From the NCBI GenBank assembly GCA_028689145.1, contig JAQTWT010000003.1, positions 124,001 through 188,000 on the forward strand: a DNA stretch of 64,000 bases, in the 5' to 3' direction. This DNA comes from Gallionella sp. (GTDB lineage Bacteria; Pseudomonadota; Gammaproteobacteria; Burkholderiales; Gallionellaceae). Position 1 is the stretch's first letter, and each line of letters begins with the position of its first letter. A program made the translations under genes and the position numbers. This document shows, piece by piece, positions 12,610-21,563 of this stretch. A model generated the notes under the pieces. It made no database searches. It had not been told where the DNA came from and was given only the letters and a program-made list of their open reading frames with translations.

Positions 12610-13380
12610 TTACGCCCAGGTTTTCCATGGGGCGCTACCGGATGCCCACAATTCTTCAAGCACATTGCGGTCGCGCACGGTATCCATGCATTGCCAGAAT
12701 CCTTCATGCCGGAATGCCATTAACTCGCCCATTGCCGCAGCGCGTTCAAGCGGCTCCTTCTCAAGCACCGTGCCGTCGTCCGCAATCAGATCCAGAAAAG
12801 CGGGCTCAATGACAAAGAAACCGCCGTTGATCCACCCGTGGCCCATTTGCGGTTTTTCCTTAAACGACGTTACCGAGTCGCCGCTCAAGTCCAGTTCACC
12901 GAAACGTGCGCCCGGATGCACCGCAGTTACGGTTAACATTTTTCCATGCGCACGGTGGAAATGCATCAGAGCATCAAGATCAATGTTTGCTAGGCCATCC
13001 CCGTAGGTAAGCAAAAAAGTTTCGTTTCCAACGTAGTCGCGCATGCGTTTGACTCGCCCGCCGGTCATGGAATTTATGCCGGTATCTACCAGAGTAACCC
13101 GCCAATCCACAGGCTGGCTGGCATGATGGGTAACTGCACCGTTAGTCAGGTTAACCGTAAAATCGGAATTGAGTGAATAATAATTCAGGAAATATTCCTT
13201 CACCGACTGAGCCTTGTAGCCAAGTGCAAGATGAAAATCGGCATGCCCGTAGTGTGCATAAATATTCATCAGATGCCATAAGATGGGATGCCCTCCGATA
13301 GGCACCATAGGCTTGGGAATAATATCGGTGTATTCGGCAAGTCTGGTACCCAAGCCACCGGCAAGAATGACTACTTTCAT
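12610..13380 (-). CDS. rfbF: Glucose-1-phosphate cytidylyltransferase
   Basis: 256 residues, the standard RfbF length. It couples glucose-1-phosphate to CTP, giving CDP-glucose. Visible: the nucleotidyltransferase signature LAGGLGTRLAEYTDIIPKPM (residues 6-25), TYGDGLANID metal-binding aspartate, and the RfbF-typical GHPILWHLMNIYAHYGH and LALGYKAQSVKEYF. It is the entry step for the CDP-deoxyhexose branch, with rfbG encoded two genes upstream. The ATG abuts the previous gene's stop. Confidence 0.95.
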   Translation of the reverse strand: MKVVILAGGLGTRLAEYTDIIPKPMVPIGGHPILWHLMNIYAHYGHADFHLALGYKAQSVKEYFLNYYSLNSDFTVNLTNGAVTHHASQPVDWRVTLVDTGINSMTGGRVKRMRDYVGNETFLLTYGDGLANIDLDALMHFHRAHGKMLTVTAVHPGARFGELDLSGDSVTSFKEKPQMGHGWINGGFFVIEPAFLDLIADDGTVLEKEPLERAAAMGELMAFRHEGFWQCMDTVRDRNVLEELWASGSAPWKTWA

Positions 13381-13833
13381 TTATCTTTCACTCCAATAGT
13401 AGGGTATTTCATCCAGGGAAAGCCGATCGGCCTCGCCGGGGTCATGCGGCAAGTCGGCAACATTCAGCAACCATGAGATTTGTTCTGACACTCCCTGAAA
13501 AGCCAACCAGATACCGGGAGGGACGGTTAGCCGGGCATAGTTTCCGGGATTGCCCAGAACGATTTCAGTAAATTCTTTGTGGCTGGGCGAATCCACGCGT
13601 CCATCATAGAGAACAAATCGAATCATCCCGATATGCACTACCAGATTCAGCGTCATCCGATTGTGGCGCTTCCAGGGTTTGATTTTTCCCGGCTGCAGGG
13701 TTGAGAAATAGGCTTCACCAAATCCCCGGTATCCTGCATCGGTAGCTTTCATTGCATGAAAAACATTTCCTCCGGGTGTTTCGATCTCACGCAATGGGGT
13801 AACAAGTACGCCTGCGATCATTGCGCTGTCCAT
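13381..13833 (-). CDS. Small cupin protein related to dTDP-4-dehydrorhamnose 3,5-epimerase
   Basis: 150 residues, clearly shorter than RmlC (about 180). The cupin-like core has a GFGEAYFSTLQPGKIKPWKRH segment and the TVPPGIWLAFQGVS strand pair typical of RmlC-like and WxcM-like sugar cupins. It overlaps rfbG by 16 bases and abuts rfbF, so it belongs to the CDP-glucose branch. A role as 3- or 3,5-epimerase or keto-isomerase on a CDP-4-keto-6-deoxy sugar fits the position. The usual RmlC catalytic His-Asp pair is not obvious, so the reaction remains open. Confidence 0.75.
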   Translation of the reverse strand: MDSAMIAGVLVTPLREIETPGGNVFHAMKATDAGYRGFGEAYFSTLQPGKIKPWKRHNRMTLNLVVHIGMIRFVLYDGRVDSPSHKEFTEIVLGNPGNYARLTVPPGIWLAFQGVSEQISWLLNVADLPHDPGEADRLSLDEIPYYWSER

Positions 13834-14915
13834 ATCGCGTCACGCTCTCTGGCAAGTGACTCATACTCGGCAATCTGGCGTTGCGTCAGATCCCATACAT
13901 CAGTTCCGGAAGATTCATAAAAAGCACGGTACCAGGATGAAGTTAAACGAACTGTCTCGGCAAAATCCATCACCGGTTGCCAGCCAATTTTATGCAATGC
14001 CTTATCGCAGCATAACTTAAGCAAGCCGGCTTCATGGAATGGAGACGAGCCGGAAATATCCTTCCATGCAGCACCGGGCCAGTGCTTTTTGATCTCATTC
14101 AGTAATTCAGCGACGGTATAGTTTTGCTGTGCCGGAGGGCCAAAATTAAAGGGCTCGCCATTGAGACCAGAGTCATTCGACAGGCTGGCAGCCAGCACCA
14201 AATAGCCGCTCAGCGGTTCCAGCACGTGCTGCCAAGGCCGCGTCGCCCGAGGGTAGCGAATCTCGACTGCCTCGCTACGCGACCATGCGCGCACACAATC
14301 CGGCACGATTCGGTCTTCTGCCCAGTCCCCTCCGCCGATGACATTACCAGCACGGCCAACCGCCACTTTTACCGGAGAATCAGCAGCAGAAAAATAGGAA
14401 TGTGCATAAGTCTTGACCACCAACTCTGCCGCACCCTTTGAGGCGCTATAGGGATCTTTTCCGCCCAGTGCGTCATTCTCCCGGTAACCCCATACCTGCT
14501 CAACGTTGTCATAACTCTTGTCGCTGGTCACGATGATAGCGGTGCAGGGATGCTGAGCCAGCCTCAAGGCCTCAAGAATGTTCAGCGTGCCTATTACATT
14601 CGTTTCTACTGTCAGATGCGGATCGAGATACGAGCGCCTTACCAGCGGTTGTGCAGCCAAGTGAAATACAAAATCAGGTTGCTCGTCTTTGATCAGCTGT
14701 ACAACCAACTTAAGATCTCGAACATCACCGATATGATGGGACAGACGTGCATCCATTCTGGCCGAGTCGAAATGCGCTGGAGAAGTGGGAATGCGGTCGG
14801 ACAAGCCAACAACGGAAGAACCCAGACGCAATAGCCATGCGGTTAACCATGAGCCTTTGAAGCCGGTATGTCCCGTAACAAGCACCTTTTTTCCGTTGAA
14901 TTGGTTCAATTTCAT
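13818..14915 (-). CDS. rfbG: CDP-glucose 4,6-dehydratase
   Basis: 365 residues, the family length. It converts CDP-glucose to CDP-4-keto-6-deoxyglucose using bound NAD. Visible: TGHTGFKGSWLTAWLL Rossmann motif (14-29), the VTSDKSYDN catalytic segment, and the YSASK catalytic tyrosine/lysine in KDPYSASKGAAELV. The RATRPWQHVLEPLSGYLVLA block is characteristic of this subgroup. With RfbF, the small cupin and the aminotransferase it forms a compact four-gene pathway. A 90-base gap without recognisable features separates it from the radical SAM gene upstream. Confidence 0.95.
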   Translation of the reverse strand: MKLNQFNGKKVLVTGHTGFKGSWLTAWLLRLGSSVVGLSDRIPTSPAHFDSARMDARLSHHIGDVRDLKLVVQLIKDEQPDFVFHLAAQPLVRRSYLDPHLTVETNVIGTLNILEALRLAQHPCTAIIVTSDKSYDNVEQVWGYRENDALGGKDPYSASKGAAELVVKTYAHSYFSAADSPVKVAVGRAGNVIGGGDWAEDRIVPDCVRAWSRSEAVEIRYPRATRPWQHVLEPLSGYLVLAASLSNDSGLNGEPFNFGPPAQQNYTVAELLNEIKKHWPGAAWKDISGSSPFHEAGLLKLCCDKALHKIGWQPVMDFAETVRLTSSWYRAFYESSGTDVWDLTQRQIAEYESLARERDAIWTAQ

Positions 14916-15005
14916 CTGGTTGCCACTTTGCTAGTTTGGGGTGCCTTCATATTCATCATTGGTTCAAGCATGGAAAGTTATCGAGTTTACTGGTTTGCCG
15001 TGCGG

Positions 15006-16598
15006 TCAAATGCGAAACATTAAGCGTCTGAAACTCGTCGCGGCGAAGCGCAAAATTTTTCTTGCAGTAGCTACCGGTTCCCGAATCAGCCGGGCTGCAA
15101 GATGTTGCAAAGTGCTCAACGGGAAGCATAGCATTACCCACCAACGAGTTTTCAATCTTTCTAATTCCACCAATTTGACCAATTGCTCAGGTGTCCAAAG
15201 CGGGGTTTGTAGCTGGGATTTCTGGATGATCAGATTATCCCAATCAAAATCCGGAATAAGATAGCCTTTCTCGCGGGCAATTTCCAGCACCTCAGATCCG
15301 GGATAGGCCGTTAATAGCGAGGCATGGGGAAATACCTTCAGCTTGCGGCAGAAAGCAAAGCTCTCTTTGATTTGATCTAACGTTTCAACCGCATCTCGGC
15401 CGATATTACCAACTACAAGGTAAGTGCCTACTTCCATGTTGTGCCGTCTAATATCCTTGACCAACTGGGGAATCTGATCAAGCTTGACCGGCTTGTTGAT
15501 AATGTTGTCAAGCACCCATTGGTTGCCTGACTCTATCGCAATATTTACCCGATAACAGCCTGCCGCCTTCATTTTGCCGAGAATTTCATCATCGAGCAGC
15601 CATGGAGAAACCCCGTTCGGGGTATCCCAATAAAGTTTGTAACGGGTAGCCATTGCGTCAAATAAATCTGCCGCACGCCGCTGCTTGGCAATAATCTGAT
15701 CGTCCTCAAAGAAGATTTCATCGATTTGATATTTGGTTATCAGCTCATCGATTTCCGACAACACATTTTCGATAGAACGCATGCGGGGGCGACGAGTGAA
15801 CACCTTAAAAGCTGTGCAAAAATTGCAGTGATACTGGCAACCGCGGGAAGTAATCATGGATACAGCGCGCTTGCCTTTGCCTACGCCGCCGTGGCGGACA
15901 CCTGCGGCAAAGTATTTCTCCATCGGCAATAAATGCCTGGCAGGGAAGGGTAGCTTATCCAAATCGTCAACAGTAGTCGTTTTCTGAATCACACAAGGAT
16001 TGCCGGATGTATCCCGAAAAGCGATTCCATCCAGTTGGCGCAGGTCGGCATTTGCTTCAATATAGCGAATCAGTGGGGCAATTACATTTTCTCCCTCGCC
16101 GAGAACCGCTGCATCCACGCAAAAGTCCTCAATGACTGATTCGGGAACAGATGTGGGGTGTGCTCCACCAAAGATCACCACGATCTCTTTGTCTACTTCT
16201 TTGACAACACGCGCTACCTGATGGGCATTCTTGCGCTGCGAGGTGAACATGCTTGTAATGCCAACCACATCCGGATTGCTTTTCGCAACAAACTCCTTGA
16301 TCTGCTCGAAAGTCAGTCCCACGAGGATTTTGTCGTCATTGATGCGTGTTTCCTGTCCCCAGCCCTCAATGAAGGCGTCGAGAATTTGCACCTCGAATTG
16401 TTCGCGCTCCAAGGTTGATGCAATATAGGCAATGCCGAGCGGCGCATTGGGGTTCATATCCCCGCGCGCGTTATTGGAAAAAGCGGGTGGCTGGATCAGC
16501 AAAACTTTGCGCAGTTTCTCCCGGTGCGCTATAGGTGCTGCACGGAGCATTGGTTTTGCTACTACATTGACGATGGGGATATCAAATTTATTGGTCAT
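15006..16598 (-). CDS. B12-binding-domain radical SAM protein (BchE/class-B like)
   Basis: 530 residues. Residues ~30-180 look like a cobalamin-binding Rossmann domain (VLLIQPPAF ... PLGIAYIASTLE ... DVVGITSM ... VIFGGAHPTS ... LGEGE). The expected cobalamin-ligand His in DxHxxG is absent (DAFIEG), as in many radical SAM methyltransferases. The radical SAM cluster is Cys254, Cys258 and Cys261 (CQYHCNFC) after SRG. A tail of ~80 residues follows the barrel. Members methylate unreactive carbons or do ring chemistry; here a nucleotide or lipid-linked sugar is a plausible substrate, inferred only from the neighbours. Another radical SAM of this kind lies two kilobases upstream. Confidence 0.87.
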   Translation of the reverse strand: MTNKFDIPIVNVVAKPMLRAAPIAHREKLRKVLLIQPPAFSNNARGDMNPNAPLGIAYIASTLEREQFEVQILDAFIEGWGQETRINDDKILVGLTFEQIKEFVAKSNPDVVGITSMFTSQRKNAHQVARVVKEVDKEIVVIFGGAHPTSVPESVIEDFCVDAAVLGEGENVIAPLIRYIEANADLRQLDGIAFRDTSGNPCVIQKTTTVDDLDKLPFPARHLLPMEKYFAAGVRHGGVGKGKRAVSMITSRGCQYHCNFCTAFKVFTRRPRMRSIENVLSEIDELITKYQIDEIFFEDDQIIAKQRRAADLFDAMATRYKLYWDTPNGVSPWLLDDEILGKMKAAGCYRVNIAIESGNQWVLDNIINKPVKLDQIPQLVKDIRRHNMEVGTYLVVGNIGRDAVETLDQIKESFAFCRKLKVFPHASLLTAYPGSEVLEIAREKGYLIPDFDWDNLIIQKSQLQTPLWTPEQLVKLVELERLKTRWWVMLCFPLSTLQHLAARLIREPVATARKILRFAATSFRRLMFRI

Positions 16599-16607
16599 TA
16601 CGCACGC

Positions 16608-18434
16608 CTATCTTTGTTCAGTCGGCAAAAAACGGCGCATTTTATCGGCGCGCGCTTCCATGAAAAAAGCTCCCCGTGTCACGTCTGCGATAGCGAAGCG
16701 TTCAGATTTGGGCAATTGCTTTTCATTAAACCGTTCGGTAAGCGCTTCTCTAATATCTGCTGAGTTGTAGGCAAAACCCCACATTTTAATGTCAACCCCC
16801 TCCAGAGGGTTGAAGTTCAAGCCTGCCTGACGTCCGATTAGTACAACAGGTATGCCGCGGCAAACTGCTTCTACTGCCGAACTGGAGCCTGATGTAACAA
16901 CGGCCTTTGCAGCTGGAAGAGTCTCGTTTAATTTGCGATTGGTCCATTCTACGATATTTGTTTTCAAGGCAGGAAAGCGCTGTTCCGCTTTTTGCCGGAA
17001 TTGCGTGAGATTTATATCCGGGTGAGTTTTTACGATAATACGCGATATTCCCAACTCTTCCCCATGACAAAGCGGCGTTACGCAATCCAGAATACCCATC
17101 GACTCTTCGTCGGAATATGTCAGCAACACCAGCAACGCGTTACCCTGTTCAATAGCTGGAGCTGACTGGTGAAGATAGGCATAGCGCAAAGCGGGGACAA
17201 CAGAATAATTACCCATCGAGTCAAAACGGGACATCATCGGTTTTTGCGCGTCTCCGCAGAGCCAGTTTTCTTCAGGAACGACGCCAGCCGCGACTTCACC
17301 AGATGAAGAGAACAGATAAGGAATATTGGTCAAAAAGCCGTACTGTCGTACCGCGATTATGCGGCACTCCGGCTGGCTTTCCTTGAATCCCAATACAATA
17401 GCCTTATCAAGTGTCTGGTTCTCGAACCAGTCAATAAACCATTTAGGTTTGATGCCAGCGTCGGCCATGTGGCGAGGTGCACTCTTGAGTGCAAACGGGA
17501 TGACACTGCGCAGCCCTGCTATAAAACATTCAGCACGAACCAGATAATTCACCGGAATACCTTGGAAGGCTAGCGGACGTTGTAGGCGGTATGTCAAAGC
17601 ATGGCGCAAACTGACTAAAGCGGCATGCATAATATCCCCGAATGAAACGAATGCCTCAAAAGGCACAAAGGGCGTTTGGCTCCGTTTCATAGCAGAGTAT
17701 GTTTTCCACAGGTGCATGAGGGGGGTATGGTGAAGTAACGGAAAATAACCGGCCTTGATTCCCTGAGACTGGTAATAAGCCATTAGCCCGGGAAAATAAC
17801 GGTCTTTACAACTACCGTCGCTGTTGATGTCGCCATCGTGAATATAGGTTTCAAGTAGTAGTTCCAGATTGGCGAGACGATCTTTCACAAATTTGTTTGT
17901 GAATATGAGCTTCGCTATTACCACTCTGCAGCTCAACAGCAGTAGCTTGCCTAGCCATTTTGCCAATGCGGTCAGATTGTGGCGACATTGTCTGAGAAAG
18001 CTGGATATTTTGCCGCAGTGTTTATATTCACAACCACGGATGAGGCACAACTCGGCCAATGCCAAAGACAGCCCATGCGAGCTTGTTACGATAATCATGT
18101 TGTTGCACTTTTCCTCCTTGATGGCTTGATCAATCACAACCATCCAGATTAGATGCAAAAACAGATGGCTTTCAAAAGGATTTTTGCTCAAGGGGGTTGC
18201 AAGCCAATAGCTGCGCGGAGTTGTGCTCATGCACTCATCTACCCAACCGACGAATGAAGCCTGGAGATCTAAAGCAGCTTGCTGAAATGCTTCGGCGGAC
18301 AACAAGGGGGTTGATTTCGTTAGCGTATCCCGTGTTTGGCGGAATATTTCCAGATCATCGTCCGCATATATCCAGTTGCCCTCCATCGTTTTCAGACTAG
18401 ACAGGCAACCGGGTGTGGCGACATTAATTTTCAC
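16608..18434 (-). CDS. Putative GT-B-like surface carbohydrate transferase
   Basis: 608 residues, not recognised as a named family. The C-terminal third resembles the donor half of capsule/glycerophosphate-type GT-B enzymes: RIIVKTHPDINLTQFR, then NETLPAAKAVVTSGSSSAVEAV and GIPVVLIGRQ, a pattern seen in surface carbohydrate transferases. The N-terminal part is mostly helical with a hydrophobic stretch near residues 155-175 that may anchor it. It overlaps the HAD gene by 11 bases. A transferase adding an unusual residue is the best guess, from the C-terminal pattern and the locus. Confidence 0.6.
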   Translation of the reverse strand: MKINVATPGCLSSLKTMEGNWIYADDDLEIFRQTRDTLTKSTPLLSAEAFQQAALDLQASFVGWVDECMSTTPRSYWLATPLSKNPFESHLFLHLIWMVVIDQAIKEEKCNNMIIVTSSHGLSLALAELCLIRGCEYKHCGKISSFLRQCRHNLTALAKWLGKLLLLSCRVVIAKLIFTNKFVKDRLANLELLLETYIHDGDINSDGSCKDRYFPGLMAYYQSQGIKAGYFPLLHHTPLMHLWKTYSAMKRSQTPFVPFEAFVSFGDIMHAALVSLRHALTYRLQRPLAFQGIPVNYLVRAECFIAGLRSVIPFALKSAPRHMADAGIKPKWFIDWFENQTLDKAIVLGFKESQPECRIIAVRQYGFLTNIPYLFSSSGEVAAGVVPEENWLCGDAQKPMMSRFDSMGNYSVVPALRYAYLHQSAPAIEQGNALLVLLTYSDEESMGILDCVTPLCHGEELGISRIIVKTHPDINLTQFRQKAEQRFPALKTNIVEWTNRKLNETLPAAKAVVTSGSSSAVEAVCRGIPVVLIGRQAGLNFNPLEGVDIKMWGFAYNSADIREALTERFNEKQLPKSERFAIADVTRGAFFMEARADKMRRFLPTEQR

Positions 18435-19068
18435 GGATAAATTCTCGCAACCCGGTCATATCCGGCAATACAGGCACACTCGGCGGGAAAATATTTTCAG
18501 GCGGAGTAAGTCTTCCCAGAAAACGGGTGCCAGCCTTTTGGGCACCCTCCATGTCCAGCAGCGAATCTCCAATCATCAACACCTTTTCCGGAAGATAACC
18601 GCCGTTTTTCAGAATGCCGCGCAGAATCTGTTCTTTTGTCGCAGGCGAGCCAAATGCCGCACGGAAATAATGCGCTATATGCCGTTTTTGCAAGATGCGT
18701 TTAAGTTCTTCTTCCGGGGTGCCTGAAGCCACAAACAGGGGAATGCTGGTATGGTACTCGGCTAGGAATTGTTCAGCACCCACGACCCATGGCGAAGCAA
18801 TGACTGCAGCTTCGACACGTGCATTGAACTCGGCTGCCAGCCGACTTTCTTCCTCAACGGAAAGGGGTAGCCCGAGAAGCTTATTATGAAAATAGCGGAA
18901 TTTGTCGAAGCGAGACATACCGCCGTTTGCCAGATGGAACGCAACAACTTGCTCCACGACGGGTGCTCCGTAACCGGAATACAGGTCGGCAAAAGCCTGA
19001 GTTTTTACACTAACCGATTCAACCAGCACACCATCAAAGTCAAAAACTACAGCGTCAAACCTGCTCAC
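18424..19068 (-). CDS. HAD-superfamily phosphatase
   Basis: 214 residues. The catalytic DFDG is at residues 10-13 (VVFDFDGVLVES), motif II is FVASGTPEEEL, motif III lysine is in SPATKEQIL, and motif IV aspartates are in MIGDSLLDMEGAQ. A helical cap lies between motifs I and II (subclass I, beta-phosphoglucomutase-like). In this locus it probably removes phosphate from a sugar-phosphate or acid-phosphate intermediate. It overlaps the epimerase gene by 4 bases and the 608-residue gene by 11. Confidence 0.87.
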   Translation of the reverse strand: MSRFDAVVFDFDGVLVESVSVKTQAFADLYSGYGAPVVEQVVAFHLANGGMSRFDKFRYFHNKLLGLPLSVEEESRLAAEFNARVEAAVIASPWVVGAEQFLAEYHTSIPLFVASGTPEEELKRILQKRHIAHYFRAAFGSPATKEQILRGILKNGGYLPEKVLMIGDSLLDMEGAQKAGTRFLGRLTPPENIFPPSVPVLPDMTGLREFIREN

Positions 19069-19994
19069 TCATTTGCCCCGTCGTTGGCTACGAGCCAGTC
19101 ACCATCCGCATGCTCGTTTTTATGCAGATGCTCGTGTATTTCAGCCATACAATCAAGCAAGCCTTGCCCCAAATCCACATAATCATTGGATACCAGCTTG
19201 TGCCCAACCTTCGGATGAAAGCCATAAGGGGTCATGATGTAATGTCCTTCATCAATTTTGCCCTCAAAACTCAACTGAACACCGCCGGGAATCATTTCGC
19301 TGATCATCTTCATGAAATTTTCCACTGACATGCGCTCCTGTCCTGAAAGTACAAAGTGCCGGTTGGCATACTCGGCACCAAGAATCTGCACACTCAACTT
19401 TGCCGCGTCAAGAACATGAATATATTCACGCATGGCAGCCTTGCTGCCCGTATAGGTGATGGTCTTGTTTTTCAATGCCTCGCTGAGCAACCTGTAAATA
19501 CCATTGCGCCCGTCCGCCCGGCGGCCATATAGCGATCCATAGCGCAGGATGGTATAGGGCAGCCCGTACCTTTCGTGGTAGCTTTCCACAAAGCGCTCGG
19601 CGGCCTGCTTGCTGGCGCGGTAAAAAGACCCGGATTCCGAATAAACGTACAGGCTGCTGGCAAAGACAAACCTTTCGGCCTGATTGATGCGTGCGCCTTC
19701 CAGAACGTGCACATTCCCGAGTACATTGATGCTGGCCGTATCCACCGGGCGATTTTTGGCATCGTTGATATCTGCAATTCCGGCGAAGTTGTAGACAAAT
19801 TTGCACCCGCTAGAGGCATGAACGACTTCATCCAGATTCATGATGTCGCCAACCAGCATTTCCTGGTCAGGACGCAGATAAGGGGAGCGCTCGCGGTCGA
19901 AAATCTTTACCCGATAACCCGCAACGGACAATGCATCCGCCACGTGGCTTCCCAAGAAGCCGCTGCCACCGAACACAATAGCGGTTTCATTCAT
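19065..19994 (-). CDS. NAD-dependent epimerase/dehydratase
   Basis: 309 residues, extended SDR. Rossmann motif FGGSGFLGSHVADAL (8-22), serine in FASSLYVYS, catalytic Tyr/Lys in FYRASKQAAE. The LRYGSLYGRRADGRNGIYR block is typical of sugar epimerases/dehydratases. It is three bases from the radical SAM gene upstream and overlaps the HAD gene by ATGA, so these are co-translated. The C-terminal stretch EHLHKNEHADGDW is acidic and histidine-rich. Its substrate cannot be named. Confidence 0.85.
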   Translation of the reverse strand: MNETAIVFGGSGFLGSHVADALSVAGYRVKIFDRERSPYLRPDQEMLVGDIMNLDEVVHASSGCKFVYNFAGIADINDAKNRPVDTASINVLGNVHVLEGARINQAERFVFASSLYVYSESGSFYRASKQAAERFVESYHERYGLPYTILRYGSLYGRRADGRNGIYRLLSEALKNKTITYTGSKAAMREYIHVLDAAKLSVQILGAEYANRHFVLSGQERMSVENFMKMISEMIPGGVQLSFEGKIDEGHYIMTPYGFHPKVGHKLVSNDYVDLGQGLLDCMAEIHEHLHKNEHADGDWLVANDGANE

Positions 19995-19997
19995 GAT

Positions 19998-21536
19998 TTA
20001 TTTGGCAAAATCCACTTTTTCGACATCATCTTCTTTCGCGTAGTCACCATAATGCATATATTTCGCCAGGCACTCATCCTTAAGATCGCGATATATCTGT
20101 TCGCCCTCCGGAGTGAGCGCCTCAGCTTTTCGGATTTCCGGCCAGCGCTCTTTCGGCATTTTCACATAAAGTACAAAACAGCGCCGAATCCCCTCAATGG
20201 CATCTTTTGTAAAATGAGGCATTGAAATCATAGTAGGTTGCGAAATACAGCGCGCCAGTTCGCCCTTTTTTACATACCCCAGTTCTTCTGATAATTTGCG
20301 CAGCGGGGTGCCGTGAAAGGGTGTATAGCTGTAGGCGTTTACGCCGTCAGACTTGAAGTGACGGTTCAACTCAATGGTGTCAAATGCCAATTCACGCGTT
20401 TCGGTTGGAAAGCCGATGATGTTGTTAACGCTGATGGGTATTCCAAGAGAGTTTACCAAGTTGAGATTCTTGATAATTACTTCGTTTTTGACCTTGCGAG
20501 CCAGCAGGCGCTGGCGAAACTCATCGTTACCGTGCTCTACGCCGAAAGCCACGCGCAGCAAACCGATGTCAGCCAGTTTCTGGAATTTGTATTCTGTAAC
20601 CGTTTCCGGGCGCGTCTGTATCCAGAATGGCAACTTGTAGCCTGAATACATTTCGCAGAATTCTTCAAATTCGCTGGTAGTCCATGCCAGAAAAGTATCA
20701 GCCCAGAAATAGATAGAATCGGCTTTATAAGTTTTGACCGCGTGCTCGATTTCACGCCGAACCAACTCAATTCTCTGGGAACGAAAAAAACGGCTATTTT
20801 CGGCTTTATAGATTTGTATTTGCGAAGGAGAGTTGCAATAGCCACAGGTGTACGGGCAACCGCGAATAGTTTGCACGGGTATCATGCGCCGTAGCTTGCC
20901 TTGCATCGGACGGTAGTAACGGCTCTCATCGAACAGGCTAAAATCCGGCAGCGGCAGGCTGGCTACATCTACCGGGTGCGGTAGCGGGTTCTTGATTTCT
21001 TTGCCGTCGAGGATGGCATACAGCCCCCGGATCGAATATACGTCCTCTTTCCTTTCCAATCGCTCGCATAGTTCGGGCAAGATTTCCTCACCCTCGCCGC
21101 GCAAAACGTAATCAATCGTTCCGCCGGAAAGCCGTATGGCCAACTCTGGAGCGAATGTGGGGAAGACACCGCCCGCAACTACTGGCGGCCTATTGGATCC
21201 CAGCATCTTGAGCAGTTCGATCCCCAACGGATACATGTCCTCGGTGCAGGACATGGCTATGAGATGCGGCGAAAAATGTTTGATTACATCCTTGAAATCG
21301 GTTACCGCATTGGTAGTACGCACATACTTTTTAAGTAATGTGTCGTCAAACGGGCGCGCGTTAAGATTTTCGGACTTTTGCTTGTCCGCATCAACCGCAG
21401 ACAAGTTCTCATAGGTGGTTGTATCAAAGAGAACCACCTCATGACCGCGCTGCCGCAGAATAGACGTGAACAGCCCCATTGCCGGAGGCAAGGTGTTCAT
21501 GCCATAAAGATTTGGATAAAACAGCAAAATTCGCAT
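19998..21536 (-). CDS. B12-binding-domain radical SAM protein
   Basis: 512 residues. The N-terminal cobalamin-like domain runs MRILLFYPNLYG ... LFTSILRQRGHEVVLFD ... LIAMSCTEDMYPLG ... VVAGGVFPT ... LRGEGEE. The radical SAM motif CPYTCGYC follows RG at about residue 230. It closely resembles the protein encoded at 31470-32963: both share FDTIELNR, then a TPFHGTPLR/MPYEGTPLR motif and a C-terminal LYVKMPKERWPEI / IYVKAPKSVYPQI tail, so they are paralogues. No substrate can be assigned; sugar C-methylation or epimerisation are both possible. Confidence 0.86.
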   Translation of the reverse strand: MRILLFYPNLYGMNTLPPAMGLFTSILRQRGHEVVLFDTTTYENLSAVDADKQKSENLNARPFDDTLLKKYVRTTNAVTDFKDVIKHFSPHLIAMSCTEDMYPLGIELLKMLGSNRPPVVAGGVFPTFAPELAIRLSGGTIDYVLRGEGEEILPELCERLERKEDVYSIRGLYAILDGKEIKNPLPHPVDVASLPLPDFSLFDESRYYRPMQGKLRRMIPVQTIRGCPYTCGYCNSPSQIQIYKAENSRFFRSQRIELVRREIEHAVKTYKADSIYFWADTFLAWTTSEFEEFCEMYSGYKLPFWIQTRPETVTEYKFQKLADIGLLRVAFGVEHGNDEFRQRLLARKVKNEVIIKNLNLVNSLGIPISVNNIIGFPTETRELAFDTIELNRHFKSDGVNAYSYTPFHGTPLRKLSEELGYVKKGELARCISQPTMISMPHFTKDAIEGIRRCFVLYVKMPKERWPEIRKAEALTPEGEQIYRDLKDECLAKYMHYGDYAKEDDVEKVDFAK

Positions 21537-21563
21537 TGATGTCGTCAGATTTCTATCAATATA

